DNA of 64,000 bases from Clostridium sp. N3C (GTDB lineage: Bacteria; Bacillota; Clostridia; Clostridiales; Clostridiaceae). Under the pieces are notes generated by a model. The model was not told the DNA's origin, did not search any database, and saw nothing but the letters and a program-made list of their open reading frames with translations. The stretch is from contig NZ_FMJL01000005.1 of assembly GCF_900095445.1 (NCBI RefSeq), positions 53,747 through 117,746 on the forward strand, read 5' to 3'. Numbering within the stretch: position 1 is the first letter of the stretch; each line of letters opens with the position of its first letter. Made by a program: the position numbers and the translations under genes. Shown in pieces: positions 25,445 through 35,100 of this stretch.

Positions 25445-28393
25445 TTAGCTGCATCCAGTAGTAGTGCCACAATCTAAGCAAACCATACAAGTACCATTTC
25501 GAACCATTCTAGTACTGGAGCAATTTTTGCAGATAGTTCCATAAACACGTTCAGCTTTCTCTACATTCACTGTAGGATATTCTATTTCTACATGTTTAGG
25601 TTTTACTTGACATCTTGAATAATCATTAAGTTCAATATCAATAATTTTGCTTATTAAATCTGATATAGAAGTTACATGTTTAATATAGGGATGTTTTTGA
25701 ACAAAACCATAAGGTTCATATTTTTGTCCTCTCAACATTCTAGCAATATCCTGTGGTGGAACATGGTATTGAAGCATAACTGAAATTGACTTAGATAAAG
25801 AATTTAATAATCCGGTAATTATAGTTCCTTCTCTATCGGTAGTTATATATATTTCGCAAATTCTTCCATCTTCATCTCTATTAACAGTAGTATAGATCTT
25901 TACATCATCTATTTGAGCAGGATGAGTTGTTCCAGTGCGTATACCTTCAGGTTTATGTCTTTTTGTATATACGGAATTCTCTTGTAAGTTCTTTGCATAC
26001 TTAAGTAGAGCATCATAAGTTAAGCTTTCCAAATTTACTTCTTTACCTTCTTCTAAGGATGTATTTAAAGGTTGACTTGCTTTAGAAGAATCACGATATA
26101 AAGTTATACCTTTTATACCTAATTTCCATGAATCTAAAACAACTTTTTTAAAATCTTCTACTGTAGCATCCTTAGGTAGGTTTACAGTTTTAGATATAGC
26201 TCCGGAAATTACAGGGGTTAATGCTGCTACCATTTTAACATGACCTTCTGCTTTTATATACCTAGATCCTGTACCACACTTATTAGCTGTATCAAAAATT
26301 GCCAAATGTTCCTCTTTCAAATGAGGTGCACCTTCGATTTTTCCATCAACAATCTTTTCATATTCTATAGAACCATTCTTCACCTTTTCACTTCTAAGAA
26401 CATAATCTAAGATATCTTTAATCTGTTCTGCTGAATAACCAAGATTTTTTAAAGCTATTTCTATAACTGGGTTAATAACAGTCATGAAACCACCGCCAGA
26501 TAGTTTCTTATATACAATGTGACTAAAGAAAGGTTCAATAGAAGTTGCTCCGCAATCCATTGCAAAGGAAATAGTACCTGTTGGCGCTATTACAGATACT
26601 TGAGCGTTTCTATAACCATTTTCCTCACCAGCTTTTAGGGCGCTTAACCAGGTTTTCTTTACTCTTTCACTTAAATCACCTAAATTACATTTGATCAAAG
26701 TTTCATGATTAATCTCTACAGGTCTATAATTTAAACCCTCATAATCATTTTTTAGAGCGCCAGAAACTCTACAATGGTTTCTAATAACCTTAAGCATATG
26801 TTCTTTATTAGTTTCAAACTTTTCAAAAGGACCTACTTTCTTAGCCATCATTGAAGAAACTAAATAGGATTGAGCTGTTAACAATGAAACTAATCCAGCA
26901 GCTAAATTTCTTGCTTCCTCTGAGTCATAGGGGTAGCCCATAACCATAAATAAAGAAGCGATATTAGAAATTCCTAATCCAGTGGTTCTAAATAAATAAG
27001 TTTTCCTTGCTATATCCTCAGTAGGAAATTGTCCAAAATGAATGGAAGCTTCTAAAATTAACTGTACTAAGGAAACTATATGAATATATCCATCTAAGTC
27101 AAAGTTTTTAGTTTCGTTATCATAAAATTTATAAACATTTATAGATGCTAAGTTACAGGATGTATCGTCTAAAAAAGCATATTCGCCGCAAGGGTTTGTA
27201 GAATTTATTCTATTATAAGGAGCATTATAGACTCCATCTTCACCATTGGGACATGTATGCCAAGCATTAAAGGTATCGTTGAACTGAGGTGCTGGATCAG
27301 CACATTCCCAAGCTGCTTGATTAAATTTATCCCAAAGATCTTTAACTTTAACCCTTCTATTTACAGAGGAATCCACACGTCCTTTTAATTCTATAGTAGC
27401 ATCCGGATACTTATCTAAATTCATAACTTTTTTCATGAATTCATCGCTAAATCTTATGGAATTATTGCTATTTTGACCGGATACTGTTTGATAGGCTTCT
27501 CCATCTATATCAGTATCGTATCCCATTTTACCAAGAGCTCTAACTTTTGCTTCTTCTTTTGACTTCCAGGTAATAAATTCTTCAATTTCTGGGTGATCAA
27601 TATCTAGGCAAACCATCTTTGCTGCACGTCTTGTTGTACCACCAGATTTAATAGCTCCAGCATTTCTATCTAAACCTTTTAAAAAGCTCATAAGTCCAGA
27701 AGAAACGCCACCACCAGACAATCTTTCTCCAACGGATCTTATAGAAGAGAAATTAGTTCCTGTTCCAGAACCACCTTTAAAGAGTTTAGTTTCTGTAACA
27801 TACTGCTCTGTAATAGAATGTTTTCCCAAAAGCTTATCTTCAATGGACAATATAAAACATGCGGAGGCTTGAGTTCTTGAATAAGCATCCTTGGATTTAA
27901 CTACCTTTTTCTTTTCAGGATCATAATAGTATGTATCATTAGATTCACCAGCTATACCATAGGCTAAATTTAATCCTGTATTAAACCATTGAGGAGAATT
28001 TGGTGCATACATTTGAGCCAATAGGGCATATACCATTTCATCATAAAATATAGCTTCCTCTTCTTTGGTTTCTATAAGTCCTTCATCTATTAACGCAGCG
28101 CACCAAAATTTAACCATTCTGTGAGCTAGTTGCCTCATACTATTTTCATAACCAACCTCATTAGGAACACCAGCTTTTCTAAAATATTTTGATGCGATTA
28201 TATCACAGGCATTTTGAGAATAATGCTCTGGAAATTCTAAATCCTTCATATCCACAATGACTCTTCCGGTTTTATGGTCCTTTAATAATACATCGACCTT
28301 TTTCCACTTAAATAAATCATATACAGTAATAGATTTATTTTTTTCTAGTTCTTTAGTATAATATCTAGTAAGAAAATCTTTTATACTACTCAT
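25445..28393 (-). CDS. nrdJ: Adenosylcobalamin-dependent (class II) ribonucleoside-diphosphate reductase
   Basis: This 982-residue enzyme makes deoxynucleotides using a B12-derived radical. Visible blocks are NSPQWFNTGL, GGSGTGTNFSSIRS, KSGGTTRRAAKMVCLDIDHPEI, the active-site STNPCGEYAF with radical Cys and Glu, and SVIAPTGTISFAMDCGATSIEP. The C-terminus carries a CxxC...CxxC zinc motif (CKNCSSTRMVRNGTCMVCLDCG). The length is normal for NrdJ. GGAGGTGTAGC precedes the ATG. Two NrdR boxes lie in its 5' region. Confidence 0.95.
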   Translation of the reverse strand: MSSIKDFLTRYYTKELEKNKSITVYDLFKWKKVDVLLKDHKTGRVIVDMKDLEFPEHYSQNACDIIASKYFRKAGVPNEVGYENSMRQLAHRMVKFWCAALIDEGLIETKEEEAIFYDEMVYALLAQMYAPNSPQWFNTGLNLAYGIAGESNDTYYYDPEKKKVVKSKDAYSRTQASACFILSIEDKLLGKHSITEQYVTETKLFKGGSGTGTNFSSIRSVGERLSGGGVSSGLMSFLKGLDRNAGAIKSGGTTRRAAKMVCLDIDHPEIEEFITWKSKEEAKVRALGKMGYDTDIDGEAYQTVSGQNSNNSIRFSDEFMKKVMNLDKYPDATIELKGRVDSSVNRRVKVKDLWDKFNQAAWECADPAPQFNDTFNAWHTCPNGEDGVYNAPYNRINSTNPCGEYAFLDDTSCNLASINVYKFYDNETKNFDLDGYIHIVSLVQLILEASIHFGQFPTEDIARKTYLFRTTGLGISNIASLFMVMGYPYDSEEARNLAAGLVSLLTAQSYLVSSMMAKKVGPFEKFETNKEHMLKVIRNHCRVSGALKNDYEGLNYRPVEINHETLIKCNLGDLSERVKKTWLSALKAGEENGYRNAQVSVIAPTGTISFAMDCGATSIEPFFSHIVYKKLSGGGFMTVINPVIEIALKNLGYSAEQIKDILDYVLRSEKVKNGSIEYEKIVDGKIEGAPHLKEEHLAIFDTANKCGTGSRYIKAEGHVKMVAALTPVISGAISKTVNLPKDATVEDFKKVVLDSWKLGIKGITLYRDSSKASQPLNTSLEEGKEVNLESLTYDALLKYAKNLQENSVYTKRHKPEGIRTGTTHPAQIDDVKIYTTVNRDEDGRICEIYITTDREGTIITGLLNSLSKSISVMLQYHVPPQDIARMLRGQKYEPYGFVQKHPYIKHVTSISDLISKIIDIELNDYSRCQVKPKHVEIEYPTVNVEKAERVYGTICKNCSSTRMVRNGTCMVCLDCGTTTGCS

Positions 28394-28414
28394 GCTACAC
28401 CTCCATACATATTA

Positions 28415-28462
28415 ACTCAATATATAGTGTTAGAGTTTCATAAAAAACACCATATATTGTGT
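28415..28462 (-). promoter_or_regulatory. Tandem NrdR boxes upstream of nrdJ
   Basis: ACTCAATATATAGTGT (28415-28430) and ACACCATATATTGTGT (28447-28462) both fit the palindromic NrdR consensus ACACwATATATwGTGT. They are 32 bases apart start to start, about three helical turns, as known for NrdR-controlled operons. They lie downstream of the predicted -10, where bound NrdR-(d)ATP would block transcription. Confidence 0.88.
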
Positions 28463-28472
28463 GCACCTATTT

Positions 28473-28501
28473 ATTATAGTTTATTTTTTTTATAATTACA
28501 A
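28473..28501 (-). promoter_or_regulatory. Promoter of nrdJ
   Basis: On the minus strand TTGTAA (28501-28496) and TATAAT (28478-28473) are 17 bases apart. Transcription would start near 28466, just before the first NrdR box. Confidence 0.75.
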
Positions 28502-28599
28502 TCTTTCTTTGAAGAAAGAGAGGAATACTTTTTTACATATAAGAAAAAACTTAAGATGAAATTATGCCGCAATAATTGGGATGCAAGGAGAGAATATAA

Positions 28600-29109
28600 A
28601 TGTTACATGATTTTAATAATATTAATCCTGAGCTAGGTGAAAAAGTTTTTATGGCGGAAGGATGTCACATTATAGGAAAAGTTACTATAGAAGAAAAAAG
28701 TAGCATATGGTTTGGAGCGGTATTAAGAGGTGATGATAATTACATTAAAGTAGGAAAGGGAACTAACATACAAGACAATGTTGTCATTCATGTTTCAAGA
28801 GATACTAATCCAACTATTATTGGGAATTATGTTACCGTTGGACATAGTGCAATTATTCATGGAGCAACTATTGGAGATAACTGCCTAATTGGTATGGGAT
28901 CCATTATAATGGATGGCTGTGTAATAGGAAAAAATACTATAATTGGAGCAGGATCTTTAGTAACAGGAGATAAGAAGATACCAGAAGGAGTATTGTGTTT
29001 AGGTTCTCCTGCTAAAGTAGTACGAAAATTAAGCGAAAATGAAATAAAAAAAATAAATGAATCTGCAGAACATTATATTAAGCTTGCAGAGACATATTAC
29101 AATAAATAA
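28600..29109 (+). CDS. Gamma-carbonic-anhydrase-like hexapeptide-repeat protein (YrdA/PaaY type)
   Basis: The 169-residue protein folds as a left-handed beta-helix, with hexapeptide turns such as VTIEEKSSIWFGAVLRGD, ATIGDNCLIGMGSIIMDG and VIGKNTIIGAG. Three His candidates for zinc are in VVIHVSRD, VGHSA and IIHGAT. A C-terminal helix pair follows. The family includes gamma carbonic anhydrases and proteins of unknown activity. AAGGAGAGAATATAA precedes the ATG. It may be cotranscribed with the sulfoxide reductase gene 27 bases downstream. Confidence 0.88.
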   Translation: MLHDFNNINPELGEKVFMAEGCHIIGKVTIEEKSSIWFGAVLRGDDNYIKVGKGTNIQDNVVIHVSRDTNPTIIGNYVTVGHSAIIHGATIGDNCLIGMGSIIMDGCVIGKNTIIGAGSLVTGDKKIPEGVLCLGSPAKVVRKLSENEIKKINESAEHYIKLAETYYNK

Positions 29110-29136
29110 TATAATATAGAAAAATGGAGTGATATT

Positions 29137-29619
29137 GTGATTAACATTGAGCAATTTAATAATTTATCCTTAGAAGAAGGATATAAATTAATGCACTTAT
29201 TAGTAGAAAGTCAACTGACAACGGAAAAGGATTTTATTGCAAATTTAAGTAATATCTCTGCAATTTTAAAATCCGGCCTACAAGATATCAACTGGGTTGG
29301 ATTTTATTTGTATAAAGAAAATCAATTAGTACTAGGACCCTTCCAAGGGTTACCTGCCTGTTGTAGAATAGATATAGGAAGCGGTGTTTGTGGAAAGGCA
29401 GCTTTACTAAGAAAAACTTTAAGAGTAGATAATGTTCATAATTTTGATGGTCATATTGCCTGTGATAACGCTTCTAATTCAGAAATAGTTATTCCTTTAA
29501 TTAAAGGAGATAGCCTAATAGGTGTATTAGACATAGATAGTCCAAAATATAATCGTTTTTCAGAGTTGGACCAAGTGTTTTTGGAAAATATAGCAGAATG
29601 TATAGTTAATTATATTTAA
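29137..29619 (+). CDS. Free methionine-(R)-sulfoxide reductase (GAF domain)
   Basis: The 160-residue GAF protein contains INWVGFYLY, GPFQGLPACCRIDIGSGVCGKA and GHIACDNASNSEIV. The three Cys (in PACC, GVCG and IACD) are the redox residues of fRMsr/YebR/MsrC enzymes, which reduce free Met-R-sulfoxide with thioredoxin. GVLDIDSP closes the domain. The start is GTG with GGAGTGATATT upstream. It serves oxidative-damage repair. Confidence 0.92.
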   Translation: MINIEQFNNLSLEEGYKLMHLLVESQLTTEKDFIANLSNISAILKSGLQDINWVGFYLYKENQLVLGPFQGLPACCRIDIGSGVCGKAALLRKTLRVDNVHNFDGHIACDNASNSEIVIPLIKGDSLIGVLDIDSPKYNRFSELDQVFLENIAECIVNYI

Positions 29620-29620
29620 A

Positions 29621-29650
29621 AAGGATCACACTTAAAAGGAGTGATCCTTA
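29621..29650 (+). terminator. Hairpin after the fRMsr gene
   Basis: AAGGATCAC and GTGATCCTT form a 9-bp stem. The following T-tract is poor. Confidence 0.6.
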
Positions 29651-29686
29651 CTGTATATCAGTAGCCACAAATTAAATAATGGCGCT

Positions 29687-30112
29687 TTATCTATAAATAT
29701 CCACAATTAAACCAGAAATTTCATCAATTGTACTAGCCACAGCTAAGTTGTCTACTTCCTCTTTTAACAAAAGGGCCGTTAATTCTTCTAATTTTTGATC
29801 AATGGTATCTACGGTTATGAAGTACTGGGTTTGCCAAAAACTAATATCCTTTCGAACATTATACATATGCTGTAATACAGAATTTAAATATTCTTTAATG
29901 AGATTTTTATAGGCTTTTACATCAGCATAACATTTTGTGACTACAAGTCTTGCGCCTTTCTTCTTAATTTCTTCTTGCATTTTTTTTAGTTCTTGTTCGC
30001 TTCTCTTTTCTCTGGCAAAATTAAAACTCTGAGAAAAATCTTTTTTAAATTCTATATTTTTCTTTTCTTCAGAGACTAGAGGAGACTTTCTTCCAACTCT
30101 ATTTATTTCCAT
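29687..30112 (-). CDS. YaaR family (DUF327) protein
   Basis: The 141-residue soluble, mostly helical protein has a polar N-terminus and the DUF327 core GARLVVTKCYADVKAYKNLIKEYLNSV (read in parts), followed by VDTIDQKLEELTALLL. Function unknown. AGGTGATATATA precedes the ATG. Confidence 0.82.
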   Translation of the reverse strand: MEINRVGRKSPLVSEEKKNIEFKKDFSQSFNFAREKRSEQELKKMQEEIKKKGARLVVTKCYADVKAYKNLIKEYLNSVLQHMYNVRKDISFWQTQYFITVDTIDQKLEELTALLLKEEVDNLAVASTIDEISGLIVDIYR

Positions 30113-30288
30113 TATATATCACCTCTGTTATACATTCTTTACTATTTACAATCGAAGCTACAAAATTATAAACATTCAAAATAATTATACCTTGCAAAAT
30201 GATTTTAGACAATAAATAGATCTAAAGAAAAAGTAGATAATAAAAAGTTAAAAGGTATAAATAACCTTAATAAAATTTATACAATACC

Positions 30289-30317
30289 TTTACAAGTGGT
30301 AATATAATATGTATAAT
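30289..30317 (+). promoter_or_regulatory. Promoter of the nfeD-SPFH operon
   Basis: TTTACA (30289-30294) and TATAAT (30312-30317) are 17 bases apart. Within the 345-base gap 30113-30457 this is the only well-formed element; a second TATAAT near 30400 has no clear -35. Confidence 0.55.
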
Positions 30318-30457
30318 ATAATTATAATGAATGTATATTTACAGTTAAGTTTAAGTATTACATTGGTATATACTAATACTAGTCCTTCTTAAAAAGTTGT
30401 ATAATATAACTAGAGAAGTAATTTAACTGTTTTTATAACATTGAAAGGAGGGGGAAA

Positions 30458-30889
30458 ATGAATAGTTACTTAATTTTATGGATTATTGTAGGGCTTGTAT
30501 TTTTAGTAGTAGATTTAGTTACTAGTGCTTTTTTGTTCATCTGGTTTTCAATTGGTGCTATAGTAGCAGTAATAGCTAATTTATTAGGTTTCACACTTGT
30601 AGTACAAGCATTAAGCTTTGTATTAGTTAGCGCACTATTTACAGCTGTTGGTTATCCGTTAATGAAAAATACTATTAAAAAAACTGTAGCGCCTACACCT
30701 ACCACTGAAGAAGGATATATAGGTAGAGAGTTTACTATTGAGGAAGACATAAATGAAAAAGCTACTATTAAATTTGACGGAATCTATTGGACTTTTAAGA
30801 ATGAAGGAGAACCTATAAAGAAAGGTGATAGAATAAAAATTGTAGGCATTGAAGGCAATAAATTATTAGTAAAAAAATATAAATTGTAG
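30458..30889 (+). CDS. NfeD family membrane protein
   Basis: Two or three helices occupy residues 3-65 (LWIIVGLVFLVVDLVTSAFLFIWFSIG, read in parts). A short OB-fold domain follows (EEGYIGREFTIEEDINEKATIKFDGIYWTF and VGIEGNKLLVKK). This is the short NfeD type that pairs with SPFH scaffold proteins. GAAAGGAGGGGG precedes the ATG. The SPFH gene follows 13 bases later. Confidence 0.88.
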   Translation: MNSYLILWIIVGLVFLVVDLVTSAFLFIWFSIGAIVAVIANLLGFTLVVQALSFVLVSALFTAVGYPLMKNTIKKTVAPTPTTEEGYIGREFTIEEDINEKATIKFDGIYWTFKNEGEPIKKGDRIKIVGIEGNKLLVKKYKL

Positions 30890-30902
30890 GAGGTAAATTA
30901 TT

Positions 30903-31844
30903 ATGGAATTTGTAATTGGTATTGTATTGGTAATTGTTTTGATTGCTATTATTTCATCTATAAAAATTGTTAATACCGGTTATGTTTATATTCTTGAAAG
31001 ATTAGGTCAGTTCTATAAGGTGTTGGAACCAGGATGGCATTTTACTATACCTTTTGTTGATTATGTGAAGAGAAAGATCTCTACAAAACAACAAATACTA
31101 GATATTGAACCGCAAAGTGTTATTACTAAGGATAATGTAAAGATTTCAATAGATAATGTAATATTCTATAAAGTAATGAATCCAAAGGATGCAGTGTACA
31201 ATATAGAGAATTACGTACATGGTATCATATACTCAACTATCACTAATATGAGAAATATTGTTGGTGATATGACTTTAGACGAAGTTTTGTCAGGTAGAGA
31301 CAAAATAAATTCAAAACTTCTTCAAATAATTGACGAAATCACAGATGCTTACGGAATAAAAATTTTATCTGTAGAAATAAAAAATATTATGCCTCCTGCT
31401 GAAATACAGAATGCTATGGAAAAGCAAATGAAGGCAGAAAGAGATAAAAGAGCTGCTATTTTACAAGCGGAAGGTCAAAAACAAGCTCAAATTGAAAGAG
31501 CAGAAGGTGAAAAGCAAGCTAAAATACTTGCAGCTGAAGCGGAAAAAGAAGCTAATATAAGAAGAGCAGAAGGTCTTAGAGAATCTCAATTACTTGAAGC
31601 AGAAGGTAAAGCTAAAGCTATTGAAATTATAGCTCAAGCAGAAGCGGATGCTATAGCAAAAGTCAATAAAGCTATATTAGAATCTGGTACTAATGAAACA
31701 GTAATTGCATTAAAACAGGTAGAAGCTTTAACAGAAATGTCTAAGAATCCTGCTAACAAATTAATATTACCTAATGAGACTATTTCATCTTTAGGTAGTA
31801 TAGCAGCGGTTGCAGAAATGTTAAAAAAGGATAAAAACGTATAA
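30903..31844 (+). CDS. SPFH/Band 7 membrane scaffold protein (paraslipin/QmcA type)
   Basis: An N-terminal membrane anchor (residues 3-20) is followed by the SPFH domain with GYVYILERLGQFYKVLEPGWHF, TTKQQ-like STKQQILDIEPQSVITKDNV and AVYNIENYVHGI. A long Ala/Glu/Lys coiled coil (residues 185-255) follows. Such proteins oligomerise into membrane microdomains with NfeD partners and help quality control of membrane proteins. AGGAGGTAAATT precedes the ATG. Confidence 0.9.
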   Translation: MEFVIGIVLVIVLIAIISSIKIVNTGYVYILERLGQFYKVLEPGWHFTIPFVDYVKRKISTKQQILDIEPQSVITKDNVKISIDNVIFYKVMNPKDAVYNIENYVHGIIYSTITNMRNIVGDMTLDEVLSGRDKINSKLLQIIDEITDAYGIKILSVEIKNIMPPAEIQNAMEKQMKAERDKRAAILQAEGQKQAQIERAEGEKQAKILAAEAEKEANIRRAEGLRESQLLEAEGKAKAIEIIAQAEADAIAKVNKAILESGTNETVIALKQVEALTEMSKNPANKLILPNETISSLGSIAAVAEMLKKDKNV

Positions 31845-31854
31845 TAAACTTGAT

Positions 31855-31903
31855 AAAACGATTTATTGTTCATGATAATACGAACGATAAATCGTTTTTT
31901 TAT
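31855..31903 (+). terminator. Terminator of the nfeD-SPFH operon
   Basis: AAAACGATTTATTGTTC pairs with GAACGATAAATCGTTTT (one mismatch), followed by T-runs. Confidence 0.85.
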
Positions 31904-31910
31904 TTTATCA

Positions 31911-31939
31911 TTGACTATTTTGCTTTATAGTGATACAAT
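31911..31939 (+). promoter_or_regulatory. Promoter of the purine operon
   Basis: TTGACT (31911-31916) and TACAAT (31934-31939) have a 17-base spacer just upstream of the guanine aptamer. Confidence 0.8.
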
Positions 31940-31965
31940 GTAATAAAAGCTGATAAATTTAATAA

Positions 31966-32117
31966 ATTTATCCATATAATCCTGATAATATGGTTCGGGA
32001 GTTTCTACAGAAAGCCATAAACTTTCTACTATGGGTAAATCCTTGGGTAGTATTATACATATACTCCTCTTTTTGTTGACCGCAGGATTTACTCATTTCT
32101 GTGGTTTTATTATTTTT
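31966..32117 (+). promoter_or_regulatory. Guanine riboswitch controlling the purine operon
   Basis: The aptamer spans 31966-32040: P1 (ATTTATCCATA/TATGGGTAAAT), P2 with loop TAATATGG, the J2/3 core GTTTCTAC, and P3 AGAAAG-CCATAAA-CTTTCT. J3/1 reads AC-TAT, putting C at position 74, which selects guanine/hypoxanthine over adenine. Downstream, 32031-32043 can pair with 32084-32096 as antiterminator. The terminator pairs ACCGCAG (32079-32085) with CTGTGGT (32099-32105) before a T-tract ending at the ribosome site of purL. Bound ligand stabilises P1 and so termination: an OFF switch. Confidence 0.95.
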
Positions 32118-32133
32118 TAGGAGGTTCTATTAT

Positions 32134-35100
32134 ATGCAACAAAAAGTATACCGTGTATTGGTAGAAAAAAAGCCGGAATATAACGTAGAAGGAATGCATC
32201 TATTAAACGATTTAAAAACTAATTTGCACTTAGATAACATACTTGATTTGCGTATAGTAAATCGATATGATATTTCTGGCTTAACGGAAGAAGAATTTGA
32301 ATACTCTATAAAGACAATTTTTTCAGAAGCGACAGTTGATACTGTTTATAAAGAGAACATACCTCTTCAAGATAATGAAGTAGCCTTTGCCATAGAGTTT
32401 TTGCCTGGTCAGTATGATCAAAGAGCAGATTCTGCAATGGAATGTCTACAACTTATCTATAAAAAGAAAGCTATCGTTAGAAGTTCTAAATTAATCATTC
32501 TTAAAGGTTCCCTAAGTAAAGAAGATATTGAGAAGGTAAAACATTATTGCATAAATCCTGTGGATACTAGGGAAGCAAGCCTTGACAATTACATATCACT
32601 AATAGATTCCTATGAAACCCCCAGTATGGTTGATATTATAGAAGGATTTATTAATCTTGATGAAGATGAATTATATAAGCTCTACAATAATCTTAATTTA
32701 GCAATGACCACTGATGATTTTAAATTAATCCAAGACTACTTTAAAAAAGAAGAAGGTAGAGACCCAAGTATAACTGAAATTAGAGTGCTAGATACTTATT
32801 GGTCTGATCATTGTAGACATACTACCTTCCTTACAGAAATAAAGGACGTGAAAATAGAGGAAGGAAAGTTCAACTACTGCATTAATGAAGCTTTCAATGA
32901 ATATAAAGAAGGTCGTAGTAAAATATACAGAGATAAAGAAAGGGCTATAAGCTTAATGGACATAGCTTTGATGGCTATGAAAGAGTTAAAAAGTCAAGGA
33001 AAACTAAAAGATTTAGATGAATCTGAAGAAATTAACGCTTGTAGTATAAAGGTTCCTGTTGTAGTTGATGGAAAAGAAGAACAGTGGTTACTTATGTTTA
33101 AAAACGAAACTCACAATCATCCTACAGAAATCGAACCTTTTGGTGGTGCTGCTACATGTTTAGGTGGAGCTATAAGAGATCCTCTATCGGGAAGATCTTA
33201 CGTTTACCAAGCAATGAGAGTTACAGGTAGTGGTGATCCTAGAACTAGCATTCAAGATACCTTACCCGGTAAACTTCCTCAAAGAAAGATTACTACAGAA
33301 GCTGCTCATGGTTATAGTTCCTACGGTAACCAAATAGGTTTGGCAACAGGTATGGTAGCTGAAATATATGATGAAGGTTATGTAGCTAAAAGAATGGAAA
33401 TTGGTGCAGTTATAGGAGCTGCTCCAGAATCAAATGTAGTTAGAATTAAACCTGCAGCTGGAGATAAGGTAATTCTTTTAGGTGGAAGAACAGGAAGAGA
33501 TGGATGTGGTGGTGCTACTGGTTCTTCCAAAAAGCATACAGAGGAATCTATTGAAAGCTGCGGAGCAGAAGTTCAAAAAGGAAATCCTCCTACTGAAAGA
33601 AAAATTCAAAGACTTTTTAGAAATCCAGAAGTAACAAGGTTAATAAAGAAATGTAATGATTTTGGTGCCGGTGGTGTTTCTGTTGCTATAGGAGAGTTAG
33701 CAGAAGGACTAATTATAAATTTAGATATGGTTCCAAAAAAATACGAAGGTTTAGATGGTACAGAGTTAGCTATATCTGAATCTCAAGAACGAATGGCAGT
33801 AGTGGTTGCTGCAGAAGATGTTGATACTTTCATTAAATTAGCCAATGAGGAAAACTTGGAAGCAACGGTAGTAGCAGAAGTAACAGACAATAGAAGATTA
33901 ATAATGGAGTGGAAGGATAAAAAAATCGTTGATATAAGTAGAGATTTCCTAGACACCAATGGAGCTAAAGCAAAAACTGAGGTTGAAGTAGAAAAGGTTG
34001 AAGATTTAGAGAAAATATTTACAAATGAAAGTAGTGGAAAAGACTTAGAAGAAAAATGGTATAACAGATTATCCGATTTGAATGTATGTAGTCAAAAGGG
34101 ATTAATAGAGCGTTTTGATAGCACCATTGGAACAGGAACGGTATTGATGCCTTTAGGCGGAAAGTATCAATTAACCCCAGCAGAAGCTATGGTTTCTAAG
34201 CTACCAGTATTGTCCGGTGAAACTACAACCGCATCTATTATGTCTTATGGTTTCAATCCTGCTATAGCTAATGTTAGCCCCTTTCATGGTGCACTATACG
34301 CAGTGATAGAATCTGTTGCAAAGGTTGTGGCAGTAGGCGGGGATTATTCTAAAATAAAGTTAACTTTTCAAGAATATTTCCACAAACTTGGACAAGATCC
34401 TAAACGATGGGGAAGACCTTTTTCCGCTTTACTAGGGGCATATTATGCACAAAAAAGACTTGATATAGCTTCTATAGGTGGAAAGGATAGTATGTCTGGA
34501 AGCTTTAATGATTTAGACGTTCCTCCTACCTTAGTTTCCTTTGCAGTGGATGTTATAAAGGACTGCAGCAATATAGTATCCTCTGAATTTAAATCCTATG
34601 GATCGAAGGTAATTTTAATAAAAACTACGATTAAAGAGGATTATATACCGGACTTTAATAATTTAATAAGTAATTTTGCTTTGATAAAAGAACTTAATTT
34701 TAAGGGAGCAATAAAATCATGTTCTACTATCAAAAATGGCGGTATTTGTGAAGCCATAAGCAAAATGTGCTTTGGTAATAAAATTGGATTTACATTCCAG
34801 AATCCAACAGATGAAAAAGAGCTATTTTCTCTTCAATATGGCTCTTTCATTATAGAAGTAGACAATAACTTCAATGAAAAGTTACTTCTTAAAGATACTA
34901 ATTATAAACTTTTAGGCTTTACTGAAGATACAAAAGAAATAAAAGTAAATAATGTTAATTTATCTTTAGATGCTTTGATTGATCAATGGGTAAAGCCTTT
35001 AGATTCAACCTTCCCTGCTGAAGTTGAAGAGGAAAGAAAAATATATGAAGAGAGATTATATGAAAGAGATACATTTACAAATTGTAATGTGAATTTTAAG

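Noticed and set aside
32101..32133. N-terminal extension of purL from GTG
   Set aside because: The GTG lies in the riboswitch terminator stem; AGGAGG directly precedes the ATG at 32134.
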